Notes: a model not told the origin generated them from the sequence alone. A stretch of 64,000 nucleotides of DNA from Psychrobacter proteolyticus (GCF_003350005.1 NZ_QLKS01000003.1:554875-618874), one strand, 5' to 3'. Positions 7,676 through 17,582 are shown, numbered from the stretch's first letter. A program made the numbers and translations.

Positions 7676-9097
7676 ATGAAATATATCAGTACCCGTGGTC
7701 AGACAGCGCCGATGGATTTTAGTGATGTGCTTTTGATGGGTCTTGCCCCAGATGGTGGTTTGATGTTGCCTGAGCATTATCCGAATATCAATAGTGCAAC
7801 GCTTGATGAGTGGCGTACGCTCAGCTATCCACAGCTTGCGATGGCGATTATGCAGCGTTTTGCGACAGATATTACTGTGGCTGATTTACAAGATCTCATT
7901 GAACGCACTTATACCGTTGATGTATTCGGTAGTGAAGAGATTGTTCCTGTCCGCAAGCTTGAAGATAACTTATATATTCTAGGATTATCAAACGGTCCGA
8001 CATTAGCATTTAAAGACGTCGCCATGCAGTTCTTGGGCAATGCATTTGAGTATGTACTCAAGAAAAAAGACGCACGTATTACGATCATCGGTGCGACCAG
8101 TGGTGACACGGGTAGTGCAGCAGAATATGCACTACGTGGCAAAGAAAATATCGAAGTGTTTATGCTATCACCTCATGGCAAAATGAGTGAATTTCAACGT
8201 GCGCAGATGTATAGTTTGACCGATAAAAACATTCATAATATCGCTATCGATGGGATGTTCGATGATTGCCAAGACATCGTCAAAGCGCTACAGCAAGATG
8301 CTGAGTTTAAAGCTGCTTATAACCTAGGCACGGTAAACTCTATCAACTGGGGGCGTATCCTAGCGCAGATTGTTTACTACTTTAAAGCTTACTTCGCGGT
8401 CACGACGAGCAACGATGAAAAAGTCAGCTTTAGCGTACCATCAGGTAATTTCGGTAATATCTGTGCCGGTCACATCGCTCGCGAAATGGGACTGCCAATT
8501 GACCGTCTGATTGTTGCAACCAATGAAAACGACGTATTGAATGACTTCTTCAATCAAGGTGCTTATCAGCCGCGTCCGACTGAAAAAACCTATGTCACTT
8601 CAAGCCCGTCGATGGATATTTCAAAAGCATCTAACTTTGAGCGTTTTGTTTATTTGCTATTAGAAAAAGACAGCGCACGCGTTCATGAGTTATTTGACGG
8701 CGTAAAATCAGGTCGAGGCTTTGATTTGTCTGATTTGATGGAAGCGGTTAATACGCGTTATGGCTTTGCTGCTAGTAAATCTACTCATAGTGACCGCTTG
8801 CAGACTATCAAAGCGCTTTATGAGCAGCATGGTGAATTGGTTGATCCACATACTGCAGACGGAATTAAGGTTGCCAAAGAGCTACAGTTAGATGGCGAAG
8901 TAATTGTTTGTGCAGAGACGGCATTACCAGTTAAATTCGCTGACACCATTGTTGAGGCTATTGGTCAGATAGATATCGCTCGTCCAGCGCATACTGAAGG
9001 GTTAGAAGATTTACCACAGCACGTAGTGGTACTGGATAACAAGGCAGAATTGGTCGCTGAACAAATCCGCCAACATGTCGCACCGAATCCTGCTTAA
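7676..9097 (+). CDS. thrC: Threonine synthase
   Basis: This PLP enzyme converts O-phospho-homoserine to threonine. The 473-residue length is typical of the long (gammaproteobacterial/fungal) subclass. It starts MKYISTRGQ and carries the PLP lysine K113 in LAFKD, the phosphate loop ATSGDTGSAA, and SGNFGN further on. An AGGA ribosome site precedes the ATG. The usual neighbours hom and thrB are not in this window. Transcription probably ends at the hairpin near 9214-9250. Confidence 0.97.
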   Translation: MKYISTRGQTAPMDFSDVLLMGLAPDGGLMLPEHYPNINSATLDEWRTLSYPQLAMAIMQRFATDITVADLQDLIERTYTVDVFGSEEIVPVRKLEDNLYILGLSNGPTLAFKDVAMQFLGNAFEYVLKKKDARITIIGATSGDTGSAAEYALRGKENIEVFMLSPHGKMSEFQRAQMYSLTDKNIHNIAIDGMFDDCQDIVKALQQDAEFKAAYNLGTVNSINWGRILAQIVYYFKAYFAVTTSNDEKVSFSVPSGNFGNICAGHIAREMGLPIDRLIVATNENDVLNDFFNQGAYQPRPTEKTYVTSSPSMDISKASNFERFVYLLLEKDSARVHELFDGVKSGRGFDLSDLMEAVNTRYGFAASKSTHSDRLQTIKALYEQHGELVDPHTADGIKVAKELQLDGEVIVCAETALPVKFADTIVEAIGQIDIARPAHTEGLEDLPQHVVVLDNKAELVAEQIRQHVAPNPA

Positions 9098-9213
9098 GTA
9101 ATTACAGTCTTTAGGCTTATCATCAACAAGAAAAGTATCCGCATGAAAGTTACACCATTGTAATAAAGTGTTTATGATTGTGTTATGGTAGATATAATTG
9201 TAATATTAGAAAC

Positions 9214-9250
9214 AGCGTCAGCAAGTCATCATCGTGCTAGGCGCTTTTTT
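9214..9250 (+). terminator. Rho-independent terminator downstream of thrC
   Basis: AGCG and AGCA pair with TGCT and CGCT around a small internal loop, followed by six T. It lies 116 bp after the thrC stop. The rest of the 9098-9421 gap is AT-rich with nothing else recognised. Confidence 0.7.
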
Positions 9251-9421
9251 AGGAATTATTCTAGCCAATTACACTGAACAGTTACCCTATAATCGCCATG
9301 AGAATTTTATTGATAAGTTGCTGATAAATTTGATTTTTTATTAATTTAAGAAATTTTTATAGTAATAAATCAAGTACAGTTCTTTACGTCGAACACAGTG
9401 GTACATATTGTGGATATAACG

Positions 9422-10519
9422 ATGAAGATGAGCTTAAAAAAGATAGCAAAAGCACTGTTAATTACGACGTTTAGTAGTGCCATATTGATGAGCACAGCTC
9501 AAGCTAACAATCCGCCACCAACTATCAAAGCTGATGCGCCTAATCGTTATATCGTCAAAAAAGGCGATACCTTATGGGATATCTCAGGTCGTTATCTAGA
9601 CAGCCCTTGGCGCTGGAAAGAAATTTGGGCAACCAATAAGCAAATCAAAAATCCAAACCTTATCTACCCTAATGATGTTCTTATCCTTTGTGTGATTCAA
9701 GGAAAAACACTAATTGGCGTTGATACTGGTGAAGGCTGTGCTGGCGTTGAAAAGCAGCTTACTGGAAGTGTCAGTACGAGTACGGTCGCGATTACCTCGA
9801 CGGCCAATAGCATTCCTCCTATTCCGTGGTCAGCTATTCAGCATTGGCTTGATAAAACGCTTATTGTGAATCCTCAAGACTTTAATACCACCCCTTATAT
9901 TTTAGCTTCTAAAAATCGTAACTTGATTACCGCTAGCGGTGATAAAGTCTATGCTAAAGGCGTACCACTTATCGTGGGCCAGCGTTATGGCGTCTACCGT
10001 GAGGGTGAGTTATATGTGGATCCTAAAACTCAAGAAGTGATCGGCTTAGAAGTTACACAGGTAGCGACTGGTCTTGTTACTTCTACAGAAAGCAATGGTG
10101 TGACTAGCTTGCAGCTTATCGACAGCTATGGCAAAGAAGTGCGTGAAGGGGATCGCGTATTTGTAGAATTAGATAACGCTATTCCTCCTGTCTTTTACCC
10201 AACGCCTGCGAGTGTCAGTCGTGGCGGTATGATCGTACGTGTGATGGACTCTATCAGCTCGGCTGCTAAGGGTAGTGTAGTCGCTATCAACTTGGGTAGC
10301 TTACAAGGCGCCAAACCAGGTGATGTGCTGACGGTTTATCAAAAAGGGCCTTTGGTACGTGATACCAAAGATAATGACACACCAGTACGTCTACCAAACG
10401 AGCCTAGCGGTATGGTGATGGTTTTTAATACTTTTGACCACATCAGCTATGCTTATGTACTAGACTCTGAATTACCACTTAATACTGGTGATCAATTATT
10501 ACCGCCCCCTTATTTATAA
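9422..10519 (+). CDS. Secreted LysM-domain protein
   Basis: The product has a Sec signal peptide (MKMSLKKIAKALL..., cleavage likely after STAQA) and then one LysM motif, RYIVKKGDTLWDISGRYL to IYPNDVLIL, which binds peptidoglycan. The remaining ~270 residues look like a beta-rich domain. The start at 9422 is chosen because it gives a standard signal peptide; a reading eight codons longer (9398) adds residues before it. It lies before dprA and tsaC, the arrangement seen beside the origin in Pseudomonas (a LysM gene, smf/dprA, then tsaC). The exact role of this LysM protein is not established; it acts in the periplasm or on the wall. Confidence 0.85.
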   Translation: MKMSLKKIAKALLITTFSSAILMSTAQANNPPPTIKADAPNRYIVKKGDTLWDISGRYLDSPWRWKEIWATNKQIKNPNLIYPNDVLILCVIQGKTLIGVDTGEGCAGVEKQLTGSVSTSTVAITSTANSIPPIPWSAIQHWLDKTLIVNPQDFNTTPYILASKNRNLITASGDKVYAKGVPLIVGQRYGVYREGELYVDPKTQEVIGLEVTQVATGLVTSTESNGVTSLQLIDSYGKEVREGDRVFVELDNAIPPVFYPTPASVSRGGMIVRVMDSISSAAKGSVVAINLGSLQGAKPGDVLTVYQKGPLVRDTKDNDTPVRLPNEPSGMVMVFNTFDHISYAYVLDSELPLNTGDQLLPPPYL

Positions 10520-10588
10520 ATAGCTACAAGGCTGTATTAAGCAATATATCAAACTAAATACTAAACTAAGCTTGCCTATACGAGACAG

Positions 10589-11845
10589 ATGACAATGACG
10601 GCAGTCACCTCTTCTTTATCCGACGATCAGCGCGCTATCCTAGCGCTGTGGTACGAGGTGAATGCATCGTTATCTGCTTATCACAAACTGATCACTTCTT
10701 TCGGTTATCCGCAGCTTGCTTGGGAAGCCAAAGTAGAGGCATGGAAGCAGCTAGGTATTCATCATATCCATCTCAAACGTCATGAACAGCCAGAGCAAAC
10801 ACTCGCCAGTATCGATAAGATTCAGCAAGCATTGATAGATGGGCGCTATGGTTTGCTATTCGCTGCTGACGCCGATTATCCTGCCCAACTCTCACAAATC
10901 TACGACCCACCGCCATTATTATTTTATCGTGGTAATAGCGCACGCCTGCATCAAGCACAAATCGCTATAGTAGGTAGCCGCAAACCTACCGCGCATGCGC
11001 AAAAAATCACGTTTGATATGGCGCAATACCTAGCGCAGGCAGGCTATATCGTTACTAGCGGTTTGGCTATGGGTGTAGATAAACGCGCACATTTAGGTGC
11101 GCTAACACAGGCAGACCCTGACTACCAGGGACGGACGGTTGGTGTAATGGGTACGGGGATCGATGTAAACTATCCCAATCATCGGGATCAGTTATTTACT
11201 CAAATTATTGAGCAAGGTGGCTGCATTATCAGTGAGCTACTACCACACACTCAGCCTCATAAGCATACTTTTCCGCGTCGCAATCGTTTGGTAGCTGGGT
11301 TGAGTCTCGCGACCATCGTAACGGAAGCGACAATCAAAAGCGGCTCGCTTATCACAGCACGTCTCACGTCTGAACAAGGTAAACAGGTCTTTGCTATTCC
11401 TAGTCATATTGATAACAGTAATGCAGAGGGTTGCCATCATTTAATACGTGAAGGTGCGACCTTGGTTTATCATCCTCAGCAAGTACTAGAGGACGTCAAT
11501 GGTCAGCTTGATTACGATAAAGGCGCTTATAGAACAGCGAACGCTACCAACTCTAATAGTAATCACTCGAATGTTATTCAGACTTCAGATGCATTTGAGA
11601 TAGAGAAAAAATCAATCAAATCTACTAGCCAGCAACCATCTTCTGAGATAAAGCCTGCGCGCAGCACAGTCGTTGTGCCTGAGCATTTAACTGCAATCTA
11701 TGAGCAGCTTGACTGGCATGGGCAAGATTTAGATGCGCTTATTAGTGCAACCAAGCTTGCACCGCCGCAGTTGATTGGACAGCTAATGGAGCTTGAACTA
11801 ATGGGTCTCATCAGCGAACAAGGTGGACGGTATTTACGCGTTTAA
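10589..11845 (+). CDS. dprA: DNA-processing protein DprA (Smf)
   Basis: DprA protects incoming single-stranded DNA and loads RecA during natural transformation. The protein has an N-terminal SAM-like region, the extended Rossmann core (AIVGSRKPTAHAQ at 126-138, then SGLAMGVDKRAH and VMGTGIDVNYP) and the conserved PRRNRLVAGLS stretch. A low-complexity Asn/Ser linker about residues 315-355 leads to a C-terminal winged helix (LTAIYEQL to GGRYLRV). Length 418 is somewhat above the usual ~370 because of the linker. With comM at 26.4 kb it suggests a transformable organism. Confidence 0.96.
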   Translation: MTMTAVTSSLSDDQRAILALWYEVNASLSAYHKLITSFGYPQLAWEAKVEAWKQLGIHHIHLKRHEQPEQTLASIDKIQQALIDGRYGLLFAADADYPAQLSQIYDPPPLLFYRGNSARLHQAQIAIVGSRKPTAHAQKITFDMAQYLAQAGYIVTSGLAMGVDKRAHLGALTQADPDYQGRTVGVMGTGIDVNYPNHRDQLFTQIIEQGGCIISELLPHTQPHKHTFPRRNRLVAGLSLATIVTEATIKSGSLITARLTSEQGKQVFAIPSHIDNSNAEGCHHLIREGATLVYHPQQVLEDVNGQLDYDKGAYRTANATNSNSNHSNVIQTSDAFEIEKKSIKSTSQQPSSEIKPARSTVVVPEHLTAIYEQLDWHGQDLDALISATKLAPPQLIGQLMELELMGLISEQGGRYLRV

Positions 11846-11962
11846 AGTATCGTAAATATTCCTTATTGGACACTGGCATAGATAGCACTTAGTTATAGTC
11901 TCTCCTAGATAATATCTCTCTTGTGGTATTATTAGAATTTACTTCTACGAACCATTTAAGTC

Positions 11963-12592
11963 ATGAGCCAACCTACACCTCTTATTACTGATTCCGCTAT
12001 TCAAGCTGCTGAGTGGCTAAAAGACGGACAACTGCTCGCGTATCCCACAGAAAGCGTTTGGGGTATTGGTTGCGACCCTTATGACCAAGCAGCTGTTCAG
12101 CGTATTTTGGATATCAAACAACGTCCACAAGCCAAAGGCATGATAGTTGTCACTGATAGTGTCTCTCGCTTAGCACCTTTGCTAGCCTCTTTAGATGATG
12201 TTCAGCGCCAGCAGGTTATTGATAGTTGGCAGACAGATGATAGTAGAAATGAACAGCAAAATCGCCAAGCACATACTTGGTTATTACCGATTCCTCAGCC
12301 GCTTGCGAGCACTGTACCTACTTGGATTACAGGTCAGCATCAGACTATTGCTGTTCGAGTTATCTCGCATCCTACAGTTCGTAAGCTTTGCCAACAGATG
12401 GTCAGTGAAGAGAACCCATTTGGTCTATTGGTTTCTACAAGCTGTAACCCATCAGGTCAAATACCTGCTAGCACTTTTGAGGCCGCCTATGCTTATTTTG
12501 ATGAGCAAATTGGTTACTTGCAGGGTGATACGTTGGGTTATACCTTACCTAGCCAGATTCGTGACGTAACGACAGGTTTCGTCGTTCGATAG
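11963..12592 (+). CDS. tsaC: Threonylcarbamoyl-AMP synthase (Sua5/YrdC family)
   Basis: TsaC makes threonylcarbamoyl-AMP from threonine, bicarbonate and ATP, the first step of t6A37 formation on ANN-decoding tRNAs. The 209-residue, single-domain size fits TsaC rather than two-domain Sua5. Visible motifs are LLAYPTESVWGIGCDP, the KQRPQAKGMIVV lysine/arginine pair that binds the adenylate, and the serine-rich STSCNPSG. It follows dprA by 117 bp in the order seen in Pseudomonas. Nothing unusual is seen. Confidence 0.95.
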   Translation: MSQPTPLITDSAIQAAEWLKDGQLLAYPTESVWGIGCDPYDQAAVQRILDIKQRPQAKGMIVVTDSVSRLAPLLASLDDVQRQQVIDSWQTDDSRNEQQNRQAHTWLLPIPQPLASTVPTWITGQHQTIAVRVISHPTVRKLCQQMVSEENPFGLLVSTSCNPSGQIPASTFEAAYAYFDEQIGYLQGDTLGYTLPSQIRDVTTGFVVR

Positions 12593-12882
12593 CGTTGTCT
12601 ATTAAAACTCTTAAACTTTTCAGAAGCGATTGTTTGCAATGCAAAGTGATAGGTGTCGCTGTGCCTTATTTACGTGAGCTTCCATAAATTAACCATTTGC
12701 TAGCTTGCCTATTTTTCTACCTTCCTTTACCAAAAGTATGTAAAAGTCGTTTTGATAAAAACCACAAAAAAGTAGACGATGGTTATAACGGTCTGGTTTT
12801 TATTGAACGATAAGTACTTCAGCAATAAGTAACTCAACGATAAGTCATAGTGGTGATATTTGAGGCATATAGGGAGTAGGGT

Positions 12883-13893
12883 ATGAATGTTTTGATTAGT
12901 GGCGGTTCAGGGTTTTTGGGAAGTGCGTTTAGCCGAGAGCTAATGGCACGGTCTCGCGCGCAGAATAAAGACGTGACGATTACTTGGCTAACTCGTAATA
13001 GCAGTCAATCACATCCCGATGATATCAATATGATGACTTATGACGAGCTTGCGATGTCTGATATGAGCTTTGATGTCATATTGAATTTGGCAGGTGCTGG
13101 GATTGCTGACTCTCGTTGGAGCGATGATCGTAAAGAGCAGTTGATGGCGAGCCGTATCAAACCTACTCAATCGATATTGGATTTTATCGCACGTGCTAGC
13201 ACAAAACCTAAGTTACTGGTGAGTGGATCAGCAATCGGCTGGTATGGCACGCAAGGCGACAAGCCACTGACTGAAAACAGCGATTATGAGTCAGATTTTG
13301 CTCATACATTATGTGATGAATGGGAGCAATTAGCACTTAAAGCGACCCATCATGATGTTCCTGTAGCTATCGTCAGAACAGGTGTAGTCATCCATCCTGA
13401 AGGCGGAATGGTGGCAAAATTGTTGCTACCATTTAAATTTGGTGTCGGTGGTCAGTTGGGTAATGGACAGCAAATCATGAGCTGGATCAGCCGTGAAGAT
13501 TGGGTTAGTGCGGTTATCTTTATTATCGAGCAGCAGCTTAAACTTACTAACGACTCAGACGTTAATCACATCGAAAGCTTAGCCCAAGATAATGCACCTC
13601 TTAGTGACAGTACTATCAAGACTGCAAGCGGTACCGTAAATGATACACATACAGTCGTATATAACCTTACCGCTCCAAATCCTGTGACCAATCATACTTT
13701 TACCAAAGCACTTGGTTCGTGGCTACATCGCCCCACGTTTTTTACTTTACCAGAGTTTTTGCTTAAGCTAATGTTTGGCGAAATGTCGACGTTACTTATC
13801 GATGGTCAAAAGGTGCTGCCACAAGCGCTATTGGATGCAGGTTATTCATTTAAACACTCAACACTCCAGCAAGCATTAGAAAACCAAAAATAG
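12883..13893 (+). CDS. TIGR01777-family NAD(P)-dependent epimerase-like protein (YfcH-like)
   Basis: This is an extended short-chain dehydrogenase. The N-terminus VLISGGSGFLGSAFSREL is the nucleotide-binding glycine motif. NLAGAGIADSRW is typical of this subfamily and SGSAIGWYG holds the active-site region. The C-terminal DUF1731 segment (HRPTFFTLPEFLLKLMFGEM to ALLDAGYSF) identifies the TIGR01777/YfcH family. The substrate is unknown. A low-conservation insert at about residues 225-260 lengthens the protein to 336. A GGGAG-like ribosome site precedes the ATG. Confidence 0.9.
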   Translation: MNVLISGGSGFLGSAFSRELMARSRAQNKDVTITWLTRNSSQSHPDDINMMTYDELAMSDMSFDVILNLAGAGIADSRWSDDRKEQLMASRIKPTQSILDFIARASTKPKLLVSGSAIGWYGTQGDKPLTENSDYESDFAHTLCDEWEQLALKATHHDVPVAIVRTGVVIHPEGGMVAKLLLPFKFGVGGQLGNGQQIMSWISREDWVSAVIFIIEQQLKLTNDSDVNHIESLAQDNAPLSDSTIKTASGTVNDTHTVVYNLTAPNPVTNHTFTKALGSWLHRPTFFTLPEFLLKLMFGEMSTLLIDGQKVLPQALLDAGYSFKHSTLQQALENQK

Positions 13894-13905
13894 TTATATG
13901 GGTGT

Positions 13906-13921
13906 TGTTTCATGTGAAACA
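13906..13921. other. parS: parS-like site, one mismatch, intergenic
   Basis: TGTTTCATGTGAAACA differs from the consensus at one central base and is the reverse complement of the site at 257-272. It lies in the short gap between the epimerase and phosphoesterase genes. Confidence 0.7.
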
Positions 13922-13979
13922 TTACAAACCATCTTCTGATAATCAATTATTGAACCGTGTTTATGTCTAAGGGCAGTCC

Positions 13980-15113
13980 ATGCGTTACGCATTCTTCTTC
14001 ACCATCTTTTTGCTATTACAGTTGTTTAGCTTAGGTACAGTATTGAGCATACAGTGGTGGCTCCAGCCTTGGATAACGCCAACATTACAGACAATGACAT
14101 GGGCCAGTGTATTCATTATTACTAATGGCCTATTAGTATTGAGCGTAAAAAGAGCATTTGCTAACAGTTATCGCTGGGTTAGCGGTTGGATGCTAATCAT
14201 GCATTTTATGATACTGACGGCATTGGCAGTGAGTCTACTCTACGGAGGGTATCTGCTAGTAATCTTTTTATCAGGCAGTACGTTACACCAATCGAATGAA
14301 ATGGCTATAGGGCTAAGAGTGCTAGCGCTACTCCTATTTATAGGACTATTTATTTATTCATTATATAGCGCCTATGCGCCTGTCATACGCAAGCTTTCTA
14401 TTAATATAGATAAGCCTTTAGCCAAGCCACTGCGTATTGCAGTCGCTAGTGACTTGCATATAGGGCGATTATTTGGTGTGAAAGCCATAGATAGATTGCA
14501 ACAACTTATGATTCGCTCTGATGCAGATATGCTGCTGATGCCAGGGGATATTATGGATGATAATACAGAGGCCTTTAATGCATATCATATGGAACGAAAC
14601 CTAGCAGAATTGTGCAGTAGTCTGCCACGTGGTGTTTATGCGACATTGGGTAATCATGATTTGTATGGTCATGAGCGACCTATTAGCGAAGCGCTGCAAA
14701 ATGCAGGTATACAGCTGTTGAACGATGAGGTGCTCTGTATCGAGCATGAGAGTCAACCAGTATGGTTAGTTGGACGTTTTGATAATCATAAACGTCAACG
14801 TGTAGCGACTACTGATCTGCTGACGCAAGTAGATACATCGCAGCCAGTGATATTGTTAGACCATAGACCGAGTGATATAGATAATCACAGTCAATTACCT
14901 ATAGATTTACAAGTCTCGGGACATACCCACAACGGTCAAGTATTCCCCGCTAATTTCATCGTAAATGCTATTAATCGAGTAGGTTATGGCTATGAGCAGA
15001 TTGGTAAAGGACACTTCGTCGTGTCCTCTGGCTATGGTTTTTGGGGCATTCCCTTTCGATTGGGATCGCGCTCAGAGATTTGGTTAATTACACTATCTGG
15101 CGATACAAATTAG
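13980..15113 (+). CDS. Membrane-anchored metallophosphoesterase (YkuE/YaeI-like)
   Basis: The first ~135 residues hold about four hydrophobic helices, followed by a calcineurin-like phosphoesterase domain. The metal-binding motifs are all present in order: SDLH (157-160), PGDI with D190, GNHD (224-227) and SGHTHNG near residue 310. This fits the YkuE/YaeI group, some members of which hydrolyse lipid phosphates such as UDP-diacylglucosamine. The actual substrate here is not known. An AAGGG ribosome site precedes the ATG. The catalytic domain is expected on the cytosolic side if the helices are paired. Confidence 0.88.
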   Translation: MRYAFFFTIFLLLQLFSLGTVLSIQWWLQPWITPTLQTMTWASVFIITNGLLVLSVKRAFANSYRWVSGWMLIMHFMILTALAVSLLYGGYLLVIFLSGSTLHQSNEMAIGLRVLALLLFIGLFIYSLYSAYAPVIRKLSINIDKPLAKPLRIAVASDLHIGRLFGVKAIDRLQQLMIRSDADMLLMPGDIMDDNTEAFNAYHMERNLAELCSSLPRGVYATLGNHDLYGHERPISEALQNAGIQLLNDEVLCIEHESQPVWLVGRFDNHKRQRVATTDLLTQVDTSQPVILLDHRPSDIDNHSQLPIDLQVSGHTHNGQVFPANFIVNAINRVGYGYEQIGKGHFVVSSGYGFWGIPFRLGSRSEIWLITLSGDTN

Positions 15114-15153
15114 TTAGTTATACAAATCAATAATTGGCTGGCTAACTAACGGT

Positions 15154-16548
15154 CTATGCAGCTAACTGGGATTGTGTACTGATGATTTCACGTACAAAGC
15201 TGCTAAAGCCATGAATAATATCGCTTGTCTCTTGTCCAAGTCCTTGGTGAACACTCATAAAGTGAATAAAGCCATGCGGTGCACCAAGCACAGTATAGGT
15301 CTTTGTAGCAATGCCGTAACCTCTCAGCTGCTTTGCATAAGCAAATGCCTCATCACGTAATACATCGAGCTCAGAAGCTACAATATAAGTTGGGCAGACT
15401 TTACTATTATCACCCAGCATAGGTGAGTTCAGTATGTGTAAGCGAGGCAGCGGACTATTCTCCAAACAAGCAGCATCAAATACTGCTACATCAGCATGAT
15501 CTAATAGTAGACCCTCGCCGTATAACTCCCAACTTGGATAATCTGTCTCAATATCAGTGACTGGATACAAAGGCATCTGCGCTAGAGGTTCGGGTAATTT
15601 CTCTAATAGATTAAACATTTTCTGTCCATCTAACCCTAGGTCTGCCCATGCGCTTTTGCTCGGTGCGGTCAGCTGCTGCGCAATTAAAGTTGATAGACCA
15701 CCACCTGCGCTATCACCTGCCAAGACTATACGAGAAGGTAACGCGCCCAATGTGTGACAGTGATCAACTAACCAAGCATACGCAGTGATACAGTCTTTTA
15801 AGGCTGCGGGAGCAGGACATTCAGGCGCTAAGCGATAATCGACACTAACCACAGACCAACCAGTCTGCTCACAGACCGCATGACAGAATTCATGATGTGT
15901 ATCGACATCACCAATACAGAACCCGCCGCCATGAAAGAACAGCATGACTGTTTCATCGGGATTATGGATACGTTTTCTTCTAAAACCAGACTTTTTGCCG
16001 CCTGCTTTATAACAACGGACAGTCATGTCGCCATCATCAGCATTGGCAATCGTTTCATCTTTCCAACTAACAGGTGAGTCACTTTTTTTAGTGAAGGCCT
16101 TTATATTGCCTAGCATAGTCGTATTGGCTTGCTGCCATACTCTAGGTGATTGCATGGCTACCGCATCAGCAGTAAATCTCTCACGCAATTCCGGCATTGG
16201 AGTTAATTCTAACGGCGTTTTGAGGTAACTATTTACTGCAAGGATGAGACGCAGATGAGCGTTTGCATGCAGATACTGTTTTGAATTAGGGCCTTTAAGG
16301 TAAGCAATTGCACCTTCTAAAACAGGGTCTGGTAAGTAGCCCAGACTTTTCATTGCGTAATGCAATGTATGCGGCTGGTAGTTTGCTACAGGGTTGTAAG
16401 CGAGTATTTTCTCTTTAACGCTCAGACGTTTTTCTAATGAGTCATACGCTTGCGCATCTTGATTTGATGGCTCTTTTGACGCTAAGTGCAATGTCATCAA
16501 TGCTTTATTGAGCAAAGTATTGATAGATAAATTTTTTGAATTAGACAT
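15154..16548 (-). CDS. Alpha/beta hydrolase of the hormone-sensitive-lipase (HSL) family
   Basis: This is a probable carboxylesterase or lipase. Numbered from the longer ATG at 16560, the oxyanion motif HGGG is 210-213, the nucleophile S284 lies in GDSAGGG, and the acid D399 and base H429 (APHGF) complete the triad. About 200 residues precede the HGGG motif, longer than in most HSL esterases (~80-100), and resemble no domain I know. The start at 16548 is preferred because GAGAG lies just upstream of it. It is transcribed toward the phosphoesterase gene and has no clear partner. Confidence 0.9.
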   Translation of the reverse strand: MSNSKNLSINTLLNKALMTLHLASKEPSNQDAQAYDSLEKRLSVKEKILAYNPVANYQPHTLHYAMKSLGYLPDPVLEGAIAYLKGPNSKQYLHANAHLRLILAVNSYLKTPLELTPMPELRERFTADAVAMQSPRVWQQANTTMLGNIKAFTKKSDSPVSWKDETIANADDGDMTVRCYKAGGKKSGFRRKRIHNPDETVMLFFHGGGFCIGDVDTHHEFCHAVCEQTGWSVVSVDYRLAPECPAPAALKDCITAYAWLVDHCHTLGALPSRIVLAGDSAGGGLSTLIAQQLTAPSKSAWADLGLDGQKMFNLLEKLPEPLAQMPLYPVTDIETDYPSWELYGEGLLLDHADVAVFDAACLENSPLPRLHILNSPMLGDNSKVCPTYIVASELDVLRDEAFAYAKQLRGYGIATKTYTVLGAPHGFIHFMSVHQGLGQETSDIIHGFSSFVREIISTQSQLAA

Positions 16549-16560
16549 AACAGCTCTCAT

Positions 16561-16982
16561 AAATGATTTTTAGCGTGCATTTGAGTGTGGGCGATAATAT
16601 TTATAGCAATGATAAAATAGCTAGCAGAATAATAGGGTATCGTTTGGTAATAGCTTGATTAATAAGCGTAAAGCAATTGGAATAAATAGCGGTTTTTTGT
16701 TCTTTTTGTGAGTGAATATTGAGATTTATTGACATGGAACAAAAATGTTTGACGCATCGTATTAATGACACTTCACGAATATTTGTCATAAATGGTAAAA
16801 ATTCCTTTGCTCTAGGCTTGAAATTTGTCCTTATCACCTTTATCAAGCAGCTATTGAAGCGTATTAAAAAAAACAATGAGTCAGAAACATCGAGCATTTA
16901 ATAATGGCATAGTAGGACCAGTAATTATTCGGTCTACTATGCCGTCTCTTAATCTTCATTATTGAAATTCCAAGGAGCTATC
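16561..16982. other. Intergenic region upstream of grpE
   Basis: This gap separates the divergent hydrolase and grpE genes. It holds a heat-shock-like -35 box (CTTGAAA, 16817-16823) with only a poor -10 (CACCTTTA, 16835-16842, spacer 11) and the strong hairpin at 16906-16943. Short overlapping open frames on both strands have no ribosome sites and look spurious. Confidence 0.4.
16906..16943. promoter_or_regulatory. Strong hairpin in the grpE 5' region
   Basis: GGCATAGTAGGACC pairs with GGTCTACTATGCC over 13 base pairs with one bulged G and an 11-base loop. No T-run follows on either strand, so it is not a standard terminator. It ends 28 bases before the grpE ribosome site and would lie in the grpE leader. 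It could be an mRNA-stability or thermosensing structure, or a DNA operator; the role is unknown. Confidence 0.55.
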
Positions 16983-17582
16983 ATGAGCGAGCAAAACCCG
17001 AACCACGAAAATCTTGACCAAAATGTGGCACATGAGAATATTGATCACAATGACAGTATCTTAGAAGAAACCATGAAAGAGTTTGATCCACAGAATAATT
17101 CAGGTGAAGAAACGACTATCGAAAACGAAATCAACCTTGATACTTTTAAAGCGCGTATTGCTGAGCTAGAAGGCGAAGTAAAACAAGCCAAAGAAGGTAC
17201 TGCACGCGCTAATGCTGAAGCTTACAATGCGCAAAAGCGCATGGAGCAAGAAGCGGATAAAAGCAAAAAGTTTGCACTACAGAAATTTGCTAAAGAATTG
17301 TTAGACATCGTTGACAACTTAGAACGCGCTATCGAAAATGCCGATGCCAATGATCCAGTCGCTGAGGGTGTGCAATTAACGCACAAAGCATTGGTAGCAG
17401 TATTGACCAAAAACGGCGTAGAAGTGGTCGATCCACAAGGCGAAAAATTCAACGCTGACTTCCATGAAGCAGTGGGTATTGACCCAGAAGCAGCGGCAGA
17501 TACAGTTGGTACAGTCTTACAAAAAGGCTATAGCCTAAACGGTCGTCTATTACGTCCGGCCATGGTTCGTGTTGGTCAGTAA
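16983..17582 (+). CDS. grpE: Nucleotide exchange factor GrpE
   Basis: GrpE releases ADP from DnaK in the Hsp70 cycle. The protein has an acidic, Asn/Glu-rich N-terminus (residues 1-50), a long coiled coil (about 50-125, ARIAELEGEVKQAKEGTARA) and the C-terminal beta domain with NGVEVVDPQGEKFNADFHEAV and LRPAMVRVGQ. The start at 16983 is set by AAGGAG six bases upstream, giving 199 residues, the normal size. dnaK follows in the same direction with its own promoter. dnaJ is not adjacent. Confidence 0.97.
   Translation: MSEQNPNHENLDQNVAHENIDHNDSILEETMKEFDPQNNSGEETTIENEINLDTFKARIAELEGEVKQAKEGTARANAEAYNAQKRMEQEADKSKKFALQKFAKELLDIVDNLERAIENADANDPVAEGVQLTHKALVAVLTKNGVEVVDPQGEKFNADFHEAVGIDPEAAADTVGTVLQKGYSLNGRLLRPAMVRVGQ

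Noticed and set aside
12757..12802. Possible terminator between tsaC and the epimerase gene
   Set aside because: AAAAACCA and TGGTTTTT pair, but the loop is about 30 bases and the inner stem is only four pairs, so it is too weak to call.
16601..16901. Overlapping short open frames on both strands upstream of grpE
   Set aside because: No ribosome sites, no recognisable domains, and they overlap promoter-like and hairpin sequence.
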